49,392 bases of DNA from an uncultured Burkholderiales bacterium (GTDB lineage: Bacteria; Pseudomonadota; Gammaproteobacteria; Burkholderiales; Burkholderiaceae_C). The notes below the pieces were generated by a model, which was given only the letters and a program-made list of their open reading frames with translations, was not told the DNA's origin and ran no database searches. The position numbers and the translations under genes were made by a program. Each line of letters begins with the position of its first letter. Position 1 is the stretch's first letter. The stretch lies in assembly GCA_903822825.1 (NCBI GenBank), contig CAIJQQ010000047.1, positions 1 through 49,392 on the forward strand, written 5' to 3'. Positions 8,231-16,295 of this stretch are shown one piece after another.

Positions 8231-9163
8231 TCAGGCAAACTCGACCAGCGACTTTTTCATTTTCTTCATGGCTGCCACCTCGATCTGGCGAATGCGTTCG
8301 GCGCTCACGCCGTACTCAGCGGCCAGCTCGTGCAGTGTCATGCCGCCCGAGCCATTGTCATTGACCTTGAGCCACCGCTCTTCAACGATACGGCGGCTTC
8401 GCGCGTCCAGTGCAGACAGCGCTGTTGACAGACCATCGCTGGCCATCAAATCGCGCTGGTGGGCCTCCATCATGGCTGTGGGTTCGTGGTTGACATCGGC
8501 CAAGTAAGCGATGGGGCCAAAGGCCTGTTCGCCGTCGTCAGAAGGGGAAGGGTCCAGCAAGACATCGCCGCCGGACATCCGGGTTTCCATTTCCAGGACC
8601 TCTTCGCGTTTGACTTTCAGCTGCGTGGCCATTTTGTCCACTTCAGCGGTTGACAAAGTGTCGCGGTGCGTGCCCTCATCCAGCTCGGACTTGAAGCCTT
8701 GTTTCATGGACCGCAGGTTGAAAAAAAGCTTGCGTTGGGCCTTGGTGGTGGCCACCTTGACCATTCGCCAGTTTTTCAAAATGTACTCATGGATTTCGGC
8801 TTTGATCCAGTGCAGCGCGTAGCTCACCAAACGAACGCCTTGGTCGGGGTCAAAACGCTTGACCGCCTTCATGAGGCCGATGTTCCCTTCTTGGATCAGG
8901 TCACCGTGGGGCAGGCCGTAGCCCAAGTACTGACGCGACACCGAGACCACCAGCCGCAAGTGTGAAAGCACCAATTTGCGGGCGGCTTCGAGGTTGTCCT
9001 CGTTTTTGAGCAGGCGGGCGGCCGCTTGCTCTTCCTCGAGGGTGAGCATGGGCATGCGGTTGACCGCAGAAATGTATGCATCCAGATGGCCCAAGGAGGG
9101 CACCACGGCCCAAGGGTTGCTCAGCGTCACCGCAGTGGCCGGGGATCCAGTTTGAATGTTCAT
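8231..9163 (-). CDS. rpoH: RNA polymerase heat-shock sigma factor RpoH (sigma-32)
   Basis: A 310-aa sigma-70 family factor that directs transcription of chaperone and protease genes. Region 2 (DLIQEGNIGLMKAV at 88-101, then RFDPDQGVRLVSYALHWIKAEI) and region 4.2 with its helix-turn-helix (TLHELAAEYGVSAERIRQIE, near 276-295) are clear. The RpoH box QRKLFFNLR at residues 143-151 separates it from other sigma factors. AAGGAG lies about 9 nt before the ATG. A perfect CIRCE element covers the promoter, so HrcA repression is expected. Confidence 0.97.
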   Translation of the reverse strand: MNIQTGSPATAVTLSNPWAVVPSLGHLDAYISAVNRMPMLTLEEEQAAARLLKNEDNLEAARKLVLSHLRLVVSVSRQYLGYGLPHGDLIQEGNIGLMKAVKRFDPDQGVRLVSYALHWIKAEIHEYILKNWRMVKVATTKAQRKLFFNLRSMKQGFKSELDEGTHRDTLSTAEVDKMATQLKVKREEVLEMETRMSGGDVLLDPSPSDDGEQAFGPIAYLADVNHEPTAMMEAHQRDLMASDGLSTALSALDARSRRIVEERWLKVNDNGSGGMTLHELAAEYGVSAERIRQIEVAAMKKMKKSLVEFA

Positions 9164-9193
9164 TCCAGAACTCCTTTCAGAATTTACCCCATT

Positions 9194-9220
9194 TTAGCAC
9201 TCTCATCATGGGAGTGCTAA
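9194..9220 (-). promoter_or_regulatory. CIRCE element (HrcA operator) over the rpoH promoter
   Basis: Perfect match to the CIRCE consensus: TTAGCACTC, 9-nt spacer, GAGTGCTAA (arms at 9194-9202 and 9212-9220). It ends 30 nt upstream of the rpoH ATG. Read on the minus strand, TTAGCA and TAAAAT stand 18 bp apart and could be the -35 and -10, so bound HrcA would block polymerase. CIRCE as the HrcA binding site is established; its control of this rpoH copy is inferred from position. Confidence 0.93.
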
Positions 9221-9274
9221 CGGGTTCAATTGGGCATTTGTTACAAGAGGTGAAGCACCAAGGCTTCTAACGGG

Positions 9275-10333
9275 TCAGCCCCAGACCACCAATTCGGCGG
9301 GGCCGGCTCGGACTTCGCCAATCGCAGCGGCATGCTCAAAACCGTGCTGTTCGAAAGTGTCCATCACAGCGGCCACCGTGTCTGGGCGGCAAGCCACCAA
9401 GAGGCCGCCGCTGGTCTGCGGGTCGCTCAGCAAAACCTGATCGGCAGCCGCAAAGTTCTCTGGCAACCGAACCTGTTGGCCGTAGCCTGCCCAATTGCGT
9501 GCGGAGGCGCCTGTGACCATGCCCTGGCAGGCCAACTCGCGCACGCCTGCCAGCAAAGGCACCTGCGGCCAGTTCAGCGCCACGGTGCAAGCCGAGCCGC
9601 GCGCCATCTCCAGAGCATGTCCTGCCAGGCCAAATCCTGTCACGTCAGTCAGTGCGTGCACACCTGCCAGCGCAGCCAGAGCAGGGCCCGGGGTGTTGAG
9701 CTGCGTTGTGGTGGCAATCATCTGGGCATAGCCCTCGGGGGACAAAGCATTTTTTTTGAGTGCGGCCGACAACACGCCCACGCCCAAAGGTTTGCCCAGC
9801 ACCAGCACGTCACCCGGTTGGGCGTCGGCGTTGCGTTTGATGCGCCCAGGGTGAACCAGGCCCAAGGCCACCAGGCCATAGATGGGCTCGACCGAGTCGA
9901 TGGTGTGGCCACCCGCGATCGGGATGCCTGCGGCCTGGCAGACGCTGGCGCCGCCCTCCAGGATGCGCCCGATGGTCTCTACTGACAACACGTTGACGGG
10001 CATGCCCACGAGGGCCAGCGCCATGATGGGGGTGCCTCCCATGGCATAAACATCACTGATCGCGTTGGTGGCGGCAATGCGGCCAAAGTCGAACGGGTCA
10101 TCGACGATGGGCATGAAAAAATCGGTGGTGGCGATCAGGGCTTGCTCGTCGTTGAGCTTGTAGACCGCAGCGTCGTCAGCGGTCTCTATGCCCACCAGCA
10201 GCTCCTTGGGCACGGGCAGGGCGTGGGTGCTTTTCAAGATGTCCGAAAGCACACCCGGGGCGATCTTGCAGCCACAGCCGCCACCGTGGGAGAGGGCGGT
10301 GAGGCGGGGTTCGTTGGTGATGGTGTTGGTCAT
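9275..10333 (-). CDS. selD: Selenide, water dikinase (selenophosphate synthetase)
   Basis: Makes selenophosphate from selenide and ATP, the selenium donor for selenocysteine and 2-selenouridine in tRNA. The 352-aa protein has the active-site motif GGGCGCK with Cys20 and Lys23. It also has the PurM-like ATP-binding regions TTDFFMPIVDDPFDFGRIAA and GGHTIDSVEP and the C-terminal TDVTGFGLAGH and DPQTSGGLL. The active-site position is an ordinary cysteine codon (TGT), not selenocysteine. It lies 48 nt after ftsY on the same strand, so co-transcription is likely. No selA, selB or selU is in the window. Confidence 0.96.
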   Translation of the reverse strand: MTNTITNEPRLTALSHGGGCGCKIAPGVLSDILKSTHALPVPKELLVGIETADDAAVYKLNDEQALIATTDFFMPIVDDPFDFGRIAATNAISDVYAMGGTPIMALALVGMPVNVLSVETIGRILEGGASVCQAAGIPIAGGHTIDSVEPIYGLVALGLVHPGRIKRNADAQPGDVLVLGKPLGVGVLSAALKKNALSPEGYAQMIATTTQLNTPGPALAALAGVHALTDVTGFGLAGHALEMARGSACTVALNWPQVPLLAGVRELACQGMVTGASARNWAGYGQQVRLPENFAAADQVLLSDPQTSGGLLVACRPDTVAAVMDTFEQHGFEHAAAIGEVRAGPAELVVWG

Positions 10334-10381
10334 GGTCTTGATCCGTTCGGGACAGAACTGAAAATATGTCCCGCAGTGTCA

Positions 10382-11410
10382 TCAATTGAGCAGGGCTTGC
10401 GCAAATTCGCGGGCGTCAAAGGTTTCCAAGTCTTCCAGTTTTTCGCCTACACCAATGAAGTAAACCGGAATGGCTTTCTCGCGAGCGATGGCGCACAGCA
10501 CGCCGCCCTTGGCGGTGCCGTCGAGTTTGGTCACGATCAGGCCCGTCAAGCCCAACGCTTCGTCAAACGATTTGACTTGAGACAAGGCGTTTTGACCTGT
10601 GTTGCCGTCAATCACCAGCAGAACTTCGTGGGGCGCTGTGGCGTCTGCCTTTTGGACCACGCGCTTGATTTTTTTCAGCTCTTGCATCAGGTGCAATTGG
10701 GTGGGCAGGCGGCCTGCCGTGTCCACCAGCACCACATCTTTTCCCCGAGCACGACCGGCGCTCACCGCATCAAAACTCACAGCCGCCGGGTCGCCGCCCT
10801 CTTGGCTGATGATCTCGACCGTGTTGCGGTCAGCCCAGACGGCCAACTGCTCTTTGGCAGCGGCGCGGAAGGTGTCGGCAGCGGCCAGCAGCACACTGGC
10901 GCCACTGTCGGCCAGGTGCTTGGTCAGTTTGCCGATGGAGGTGGTTTTTCCAGCGCCATTCACGCCCGCCACCATGATCACGGTGGGTTGGTGGGCGCCG
11001 ATTTGCAATGGCTTTTGCAGCGGGGCTAACAAATCGGTGATCGCGTCCATGAGCAAGCCTTTGACTTGCGCGGGTTCAGTGGCCTTGCTGTCCTTGACGC
11101 GGCGCTTGAGGTCTTGCAGCAGGTGCTCGGTGGCCTTGACGCCCGTGTCGGCCATCAAGAGAGCGGTTTCGAGTTCTTCGTAGAGTTCGTCGTCGATCCG
11201 AGTGCCCGTGAACACCGTCGTGATGCTCGAACCGGTTTTGCGCAGGCCAGATTTGAGACGCTCTATCCAATTTTGGCGAGCAGCGGCAGAATTGACTTGC
11301 GCACAAGCGCTAGCCTCCTGTGTGGGGCTCAAGGGTGTCGACGTGCCTGCTTGGCCCGGCACAACAAGGGCGGTAGGCTGGGGAGGTTTTTTTTTGAAGA
11401 AGCTGAACAT
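10382..11410 (-). CDS. ftsY: Signal recognition particle receptor FtsY
   Basis: GTPase that docks SRP-ribosome complexes at the inner membrane. The 342-aa protein has a short variable N-terminus (MFSFFKKKPP, then a Pro/Ala/Thr-rich stretch to about residue 40) in place of the long acidic domain of E. coli FtsY. The NG domain follows: GVNGAGKTTSIGK (149-161, P-loop), DTFRAAAKEQL, DTAGR (230-234) and TKLDG (294-298). It heads an operon with selD. Confidence 0.97.
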   Translation of the reverse strand: MFSFFKKKPPQPTALVVPGQAGTSTPLSPTQEASACAQVNSAAARQNWIERLKSGLRKTGSSITTVFTGTRIDDELYEELETALLMADTGVKATEHLLQDLKRRVKDSKATEPAQVKGLLMDAITDLLAPLQKPLQIGAHQPTVIMVAGVNGAGKTTSIGKLTKHLADSGASVLLAAADTFRAAAKEQLAVWADRNTVEIISQEGGDPAAVSFDAVSAGRARGKDVVLVDTAGRLPTQLHLMQELKKIKRVVQKADATAPHEVLLVIDGNTGQNALSQVKSFDEALGLTGLIVTKLDGTAKGGVLCAIAREKAIPVYFIGVGEKLEDLETFDAREFAQALLN

Positions 11411-11745
11411 GTGAGGCTGAGTGTAAGCCCCCTGATTTTATGAAACCCGCTTTGGGGCCGCTTGTGCAGCGGAAACCCTGCGGACAAGCCAAGCCAAACA
11501 GGGGCCCTGTTTGAACGCTTTCATCGGGCACAGGGCGCATCGACAAGGCCACCTTGAACAAAAGACTTCGGATACGCAAACGCCATCGGTAGACCTCGCA
11601 TGCCGGTTGTGAACGCAACAACGCGTTTGACACACAGCGTTACAACTGGGCATGGCGATTCGTCATCAGGCGCAGATCGGGTCGCGTTGTAGATTCAAGT
11701 TCAGCATGGTGTTGGACTCAAAACCGAAATGAAGGAATCACTCTC
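11411..11745. other. Intergenic region, 335 nt, no gene seen
   Basis: Divergent gap between ftsY (minus) and the small Lys/Ala-rich gene (plus). It has a short hairpin (AACAGG / CCTGTT, 11497-11511) and a TTGACA at 11627-11632 with no convincing -10 at 17-18 nt. Open frames here have cysteine-rich, atypical composition and no ribosome site. I see nothing else. Confidence 0.5.
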
Positions 11746-12042
11746 ATGACCAAACTGCTCGCTACCCTGATCGCTGGTTTCTTTGCTGTCGGCGCCTTTG
11801 CACAAGCGCCAGCTGCCAGCACAACGCCAACTCCACCTGCTGCTGTGGTGGCACCTGCCAAGGCCGATGTCAAAGTTGACTCCAAAGCCGCCAAGGCAGA
11901 TGCCAAAGCTCAAGCCAAGTCCGACAAAGTGAAAGCCAAAGCAGACGCCAAAGCGGCCAAGAGTGAAAAGAAATCCGAAGCCAAAGCTTCGGCCCAGAAG
12001 GTGGCCCTCAAAGCCGCACCAACGACCGCCGTGTCCAAGTGA
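11746..12042 (+). CDS. Small exported Lys/Ala-rich low-complexity protein
   Basis: A 98-aa protein. Residues 1-20 form a signal peptide with cleavage after AFA (MTKLLATLIAGFF...). The rest is a Pro/Thr spacer and then a repetitive basic tract of AK, KAD and KSD units (for example KAAKADAKAQAKSDKVKAKA). It has no cysteine and no predicted fold. AAGGA lies about 9 nt before the ATG. Composition resembles periplasmic acid-shock (Asr-type) proteins and PsiF-like small proteins, but no homology can be claimed. It is monocistronic, closed by the terminator at 12095. Function unknown. Confidence 0.72.
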   Translation: MTKLLATLIAGFFAVGAFAQAPAASTTPTPPAAVVAPAKADVKVDSKAAKADAKAQAKSDKVKAKADAKAAKSEKKSEAKASAQKVALKAAPTTAVSK

Positions 12043-12094
12043 CGCGTTCCTGAGCCCGTGCCTTTGGCCTCTCGGGCTTGAGGCCACGTGATGG

Positions 12095-12134
12095 ACAGCC
12101 AGCGAACCCAAGACGGGCGCTGGCTGTTTTCTTT
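12095..12134 (+). terminator. Rho-independent terminator after the Lys/Ala-rich gene
   Basis: Ten-bp perfect stem ACAGCCAGCG / CGCTGGCTGT with a 13-nt loop, followed by TTTTCTTT. It lies 53 nt after the stop at 12042 and 45 nt before rsmD. Confidence 0.85.
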
Positions 12135-12178
12135 GGACCCATCCCCCAAGCGGCAGGCTGCATTTACACTTGCTGACC

Positions 12179-12796
12179 ATGCGCCCCAAGTCATCTCAAC
12201 CCCCCAAAAAACCGACAACCCCCGCACGCACGCGCAGCCAGCCAAGCCATGAGATCCGCATCATCGGCGGGCAGTGGCGCCGCACCGTGATCAAAGTGCT
12301 CGACAAGCCGGGCCTGCGCCCCACCCCCGACCGTGTGCGTGAAACCCTGTTCAATTGGTTGGGCCAAGACCTGGCGGGCTGGCGTTGTGTGGATGCTTTC
12401 GCGGGCACAGGTGCGCTGGGCCTGGAAGCGGCTTCTCGCGGTGCTTCGCATGTGGTGGCGCTGGAGCAAGACCCGGATCTGGTCAAAGCTTTGCTGCAAC
12501 AAATTGAGCGGCTCAAGGCCACAGGTGTGCACGTCCAGCGGGGCGACGCCGTGGCGGCCATGCACAGACTCACGGCAGGTGCGTTCGATTTGGTGTTTTT
12601 AGACCCCCCTTTTGAGGGGCCTTGGTTCGAGCCAGCGCTGCAGGCGTCGCGCAAGCTGGTGCCTGTGGGCGGCTGGATTTATCTGGAAGCGCCGGTGGCC
12701 TGGGGCGCTGAGGCGCTGGAGCTGCTGCACCTGAAACTGGAGCGCCACCTCAAAGCCGGGGCAGTGCACGCCCACCTGTTGCAGCGCACTGCATAA
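12179..12796 (+). CDS. rsmD: 16S rRNA (guanine966-N2)-methyltransferase RsmD
   Basis: A 205-aa SAM-dependent methyltransferase acting on the 30S subunit. After a basic Pro/Thr-rich N-terminal tail it shows IRIIGGQWRR, RPTPDRVRETLFNWL, the SAM motif DAFAGTGALGLEAASRGA and the catalytic LDPPFEG. The ATG at 12179 is preferred over an in-frame TTG at 12170; neither has a strong ribosome site. It is followed by coaD, the usual neighbour of rsmD. Confidence 0.95.
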   Translation: MRPKSSQPPKKPTTPARTRSQPSHEIRIIGGQWRRTVIKVLDKPGLRPTPDRVRETLFNWLGQDLAGWRCVDAFAGTGALGLEAASRGASHVVALEQDPDLVKALLQQIERLKATGVHVQRGDAVAAMHRLTAGAFDLVFLDPPFEGPWFEPALQASRKLVPVGGWIYLEAPVAWGAEALELLHLKLERHLKAGAVHAHLLQRTA

Positions 12797-12830
12797 TTTA
12801 TCTTTCCTGACCCAGCCCCAAGGACACTGC

Positions 12831-13313
12831 ATGAGCCGCCCTGTGATCGCTGTTTATTCCGGTACTTTCGACCCCCTGACCTTGGGGCACGAAGACGTGG
12901 TTCGCCGCGCAGCCAAGATGTTCGATCAGGTGATCATTGCGGTGGCTCGTGCACACCACAAACAAACCCGCTTCAGCCTCGACGAACGCCTGGCGCAGGC
13001 GCAAGCCGCATTGGCCGATTGCACCAACGTGAAAGTCCTGCCTTTTGAGGGACTGATCGTCAACTTTGTGCGAGAGCAGCATGCGCAGGTCATTGTGCGT
13101 GGCATTCGATCGAACACCGACTACGACTATGAAACCCAAATGTCGGGCATGAACCGTCACCTTGCTCCAGAGGTGGACACGGTCTTTTTGCACACCAGTG
13201 CATCGGTTCAGCACATCAGCAGCACCCTGGTGCGTGAAATCTCCAAGCTCGGCGGCGACGTCTCAGGGTTGGTCTCGGCACCTGTATTGAGCGCTTTATC
13301 AGCCCGGCTGTGA
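12831..13313 (+). CDS. coaD: Phosphopantetheine adenylyltransferase
   Basis: Fourth step of coenzyme A synthesis: 4'-phosphopantetheine plus ATP gives dephospho-CoA. The 160-aa protein is the family's normal length. It has the nucleotidyltransferase motif YSGTFDPLTLGH (TLGH at 17-20), RGIRSNTDYDYE and ISSTLVREI for ATP binding. Its last 15 nt overlap the 3' end of the convergent CapA gene. A ferredoxin gene, frequent after coaD in related genomes, is absent here. Confidence 0.97.
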   Translation: MSRPVIAVYSGTFDPLTLGHEDVVRRAAKMFDQVIIAVARAHHKQTRFSLDERLAQAQAALADCTNVKVLPFEGLIVNFVREQHAQVIVRGIRSNTDYDYETQMSGMNRHLAPEVDTVFLHTSASVQHISSTLVREISKLGGDVSGLVSAPVLSALSARL

Positions 13314-14552
13314 ACTTCCATTGGGCGGTAGCTGGCATTGGAGGTCAGACCAGAGAGGCAGTTTGGAGGGGTGCAACTGATCCGTGTGAAACGTTTTGAG
13401 CAAGTGGGTCCTGAACGCTTGTGCCGAATTGGGGGCCAAACGGTCAAGGGCTTCAACCGCGAAAGTTCCACCGGTTTTCATGCGAAGAGGAATCCAGCCA
13501 ACGGCCTGAGGTTCCAGCTTCTGTGATTTCCCAGGTGCCAAAGCCAGCAAATAAATCAAGGATGAAAGTCGGGGCAATCCTTCTTGGTGCGATACAAAAT
13601 TGCCCAAGGAATAAACCACAATCGCTTCTCGGCCGTCACGTGCTTTGAGTTTCTCCATGGGTTGAACCACATGGGGATGGGTGCCAATGATGGCGGTGGC
13701 GCCTGCATCGACCATGTCACGCGCCAATTGTTGTTGCGCCAAGTCCGGTAATGGCTGGTATTCCTGTCCCCAGTGCGGCAACACAATGACAGCATGTACA
13801 TCGGGGCGAGCATTCAGCTCACGAATCTGGGTCAATACTTCTTCTTTGTTGTCGTAGCACATCAGAACTTGTTTGGCCTTGTCGACAATGCCATTGGTGC
13901 TGTAACTGCAGGCCAGGTAGGCGATGTTGTAGGACTGGCCAGCCTTGTGGACGCGGTGTATGCCGAACCAGGGTTGTTGTTGGCGTTGGCTGTGTCGTGT
14001 TCCCGTGCGTACCAGACCGGCTGCATCAATGGCTTCCAGGGTGAGATTGATGCCCAGTTCGCCTCGGTCCAGTGCGTGGTTGTTGGCGGTCTGCAGCACA
14101 TCCACCCCCAACTGCTTGAGGTCGGTCACGATGGATGGGTGGTAATTGAACATGGGGTAACCCTTGTAAACGAGCGCGTCGTAGCGGGTTTTAGGTTCTG
14201 TGAATTTTTTTCCTCCTGGCACCACGCCTGCAGCAGCCGGTCCTTCGAGGTTGGCTACGCTCACATCTGCGGCGGTCAAAATATCTTGAACCGGACTCAT
14301 GGCCGGCAAGAACCCCGAGCTTTGATTGGACGCCCATTGCTGCAGGGTGTCATGCAACAGCACGTCGCCTATGGCTGCCAATGTGATGGTCTTTTCAGGT
14401 TTGACGCAGCCGTTGCTGAACGTGATGGATTGGGGGGTGAAGTTCGATTTGAATTCACCCGTGAAGCCGGTTTTCTGTGCGAATGAAGTGAAAGGGCCAA
14501 TGGCTGTGCATAAGACCATGGCCAGTTTCAGGCATTGAGAAAAAATGCGCAT
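13299..14552 (-). CDS. CapA family (poly-gamma-glutamate synthesis type) metallophosphatase-like protein
   Basis: A 417-aa exported protein with signal peptide MRIFSQCLKLAMVLCTAIG, cleaved around SFA-QK. The PGA_cap/calcineurin-like domain shows IGDVLLHD (Asp63, His67), VANLEGP (Asn101, Glu103), QTANNHALDRG (NNH at 157-159), LPHWGQEYQ (His260) and IGTHPHVVQP (His292, His294). These are the expected metal-site residues. The start at 14552 has GAAAGG upstream. In Bacillus CapA takes part in poly-gamma-glutamate capsule synthesis, but most proteobacterial homologues are uncharacterised. It lies 10 nt after the beta-lactamase-fold gene, so it is the second gene of that operon. No CapB or CapC is present. 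Confidence 0.88.
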   Translation of the reverse strand: MRIFSQCLKLAMVLCTAIGPFTSFAQKTGFTGEFKSNFTPQSITFSNGCVKPEKTITLAAIGDVLLHDTLQQWASNQSSGFLPAMSPVQDILTAADVSVANLEGPAAAGVVPGGKKFTEPKTRYDALVYKGYPMFNYHPSIVTDLKQLGVDVLQTANNHALDRGELGINLTLEAIDAAGLVRTGTRHSQRQQQPWFGIHRVHKAGQSYNIAYLACSYSTNGIVDKAKQVLMCYDNKEEVLTQIRELNARPDVHAVIVLPHWGQEYQPLPDLAQQQLARDMVDAGATAIIGTHPHVVQPMEKLKARDGREAIVVYSLGNFVSHQEGLPRLSSLIYLLALAPGKSQKLEPQAVGWIPLRMKTGGTFAVEALDRLAPNSAQAFRTHLLKTFHTDQLHPSKLPLWSDLQCQLPPNGSSQPG

Positions 14553-14562
14553 GTGGCGCCTT

Positions 14563-15774
14563 TCAGTTGTGAGCCGCAGTGGATTGCCAAAGGAGGTCAT
14601 GAAGCCCTTGTCGGAAACTTTGCATTTTCATGTCTCTGCCGCCATAGACAGCGTTGCTCATGCACGACACCACCAATTGGGCTTGTGGGTCGATCCACAG
14701 CGATGTCCCTGTGTACCCGGTGTGACCGAAACTTTGCGCACTGAAAAAACCGCCACAAGATGCATTTTGGGGCGCTTTGATCATGAACCCCAACCCCCGT
14801 TTTTGGGTTTCATCTTCGGCTTGAACTTGAGTTGCCTGCTGGTAAAGCAGGGGACTGAGTTGCAATGGGCTGTCTGGTCCTTCAAGCCAGGCTTGTCCCA
14901 ATTTGGCGACATCGTTGGCGGTTGAAAACAAGCCTGCATGACCGGAAATGCCGCCCATGGCGCATGCATTTTCGTCATGGACTTCCCCCCATGCTCGGCG
15001 GCCACGCCAACGCATGTCCAGTTCCGTGGGCATGGTGTTTGACGGTGAAAAGACGGGGTTGAAACCGGTATCCATCAGTGACAGAGGTGAGAAAATTTCC
15101 TCATCCATGCATTCATTCAGTGGTTTTTGAGCGCAGCGACTGGCGATGGCTCCCAGCAACATGAAACCGAGGTCGCTGTAGGCAAGACTGCGCCCGGGCC
15201 TGTCCCTGAACCCGATGCGACCCATCCAGTCCAGAGCTTCTTGGGTTCTTGTGACGGGATTGATGGGGCGAGCCGCGTCGGGTGGCGGGGGTGTCTGGCC
15301 CAGCGACAGGAAAAGGGCCCGCCATGCATGCAGACCGCTGGTGTGTGTCAACAGTTGGCGCAGGGTGATTTGGCGCGCGTCAACCATCCCGCTTTGAGTG
15401 TCAATGCGCAAGGGCACAGGTTCCAGTGTGTGTGGATCTTGCCCTGGCTCTAATGGCCGCAAGGGCGTGCTGACAAACTCGGGGACCCATTCCCCAACGG
15501 GCGTATCCAGTAACAACTTGCCCTGTGAGCACAGGCTCAAAATGCCAGTGGTCGTGAACAGTTTGGTGATGGATGCGATGTCCCAAAGCCTGGCCGGGCC
15601 AGGCGCAATGCCCTCGCATGTGCCCCACGAACCTTGCAGCACCCTTTTTTTTTGGTGGAAGACGGTGATGTCGCACGCCGGGAAGCTTAGGGGAATGTGC
15701 GCCGTCACGAGACGGTTCAAGTCCTGTGTGACTTGGGCGTTCAGCTCGGAGAAAATGACCGGAGGTGTCTGCAT
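14563..15774 (-). CDS. Beta-lactamase-fold serine hydrolase (AmiE/YbbE-like)
   Basis: A 403-aa member of the class C beta-lactamase/PBP-like family. It has SITK (Ser68, Lys71), YSD (Tyr199) in place of YAN, and HTG (351-353) in GHTGYTGTS. The segment GEVHDENACAMGGISGHAGL resembles the subgroup that includes the B. subtilis N-acetylmuramyl-L-alanine amidase AmiE (YbbE). No signal peptide is visible, so it is probably cytoplasmic. The start at 15774 has AGGA upstream. An in-frame ATG at 15807 lacks a ribosome site and adds an acidic tail. It heads an operon with the CapA-type gene. Esterase, amidase or D-peptidase activity are all possible. Confidence 0.86.
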   Translation of the reverse strand: MQTPPVIFSELNAQVTQDLNRLVTAHIPLSFPACDITVFHQKKRVLQGSWGTCEGIAPGPARLWDIASITKLFTTTGILSLCSQGKLLLDTPVGEWVPEFVSTPLRPLEPGQDPHTLEPVPLRIDTQSGMVDARQITLRQLLTHTSGLHAWRALFLSLGQTPPPPDAARPINPVTRTQEALDWMGRIGFRDRPGRSLAYSDLGFMLLGAIASRCAQKPLNECMDEEIFSPLSLMDTGFNPVFSPSNTMPTELDMRWRGRRAWGEVHDENACAMGGISGHAGLFSTANDVAKLGQAWLEGPDSPLQLSPLLYQQATQVQAEDETQKRGLGFMIKAPQNASCGGFFSAQSFGHTGYTGTSLWIDPQAQLVVSCMSNAVYGGRDMKMQSFRQGLHDLLWQSTAAHN

Positions 15775-15842
15775 CAATGAATGTCCTGCATCATCGTCAT
15801 TGTCCATGACCGATTGTTTTGTTCAAACCAAGAGCCCTTGAG

Positions 15843-16277
15843 ATGACCGCCCTTTTTCCCATTCACTATTTTGCCTATGGCTCCAATATGGACCTTGCAC
15901 AGATGCAGCAGCGTTGTCCTGGGGCACGCGTGCTGGGTTCTGCCGTGCTGGTCGGATACCGTTTCGGCATCAATGCCAGAGGTTATGCCACAGTCATCCC
16001 TGACCCTCTTCAAAAGGTCCATGGCCTGGTTTGGATGATCACACCCTTGCATCAAATGACTTTGGACCACCATGAAAGCGTGCCTGACCACTACACAAGG
16101 CAAACCATGCCGATCCAATGGCCTCAGGGCGATCAGCATGACATGCTGATCTACGTCGCTGTGAACGCCAGTCCAGGTCGTCCACAGCCGGGCTATCTGG
16201 AGAAAATAATGGCCGCGGCCAAGCACCACCGGCTTCCGGAGAACTACGTGCAGTCGATGGCCACTTGGCAGTCGTGA
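15843..16277 (+). CDS. Gamma-glutamylcyclotransferase family protein (AIG2-like)
   Basis: A 144-aa cytoplasmic protein with the GGCT fold markers FAYGSNMD (YGSN at 12-15) and a glutamate at position 78 in DHHESVPDHY, where the catalytic glutamate of the family is expected. The family releases 5-oxoproline from gamma-glutamyl amines or amino acids. It is divergent from the hydrolase/CapA operon with 68 nt between start codons. The ATG at 15843 is preferred to an upstream TTG at 15819. The substrate cannot be read from sequence. Confidence 0.87.
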   Translation: MTALFPIHYFAYGSNMDLAQMQQRCPGARVLGSAVLVGYRFGINARGYATVIPDPLQKVHGLVWMITPLHQMTLDHHESVPDHYTRQTMPIQWPQGDQHDMLIYVAVNASPGRPQPGYLEKIMAAAKHHRLPENYVQSMATWQS

Positions 16278-16295
16278 ACAGCAGAACCGAGGGCT

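Noticed and set aside
10271..10279. Possible selenocysteine in SelD
   Set aside because: The active-site codons read TGT and TGC on the minus strand; there is no in-frame TGA.
11438..11653. Cysteine-rich 71-codon minus-strand frame upstream of ftsY
   Set aside because: Composition is unlike the window's genes and there is no start signal; most likely chance.
13299..14552. Capsule (poly-gamma-glutamate) biosynthesis locus
   Set aside because: Only a CapA-like protein is present; no CapB ligase or CapC membrane partner is nearby.
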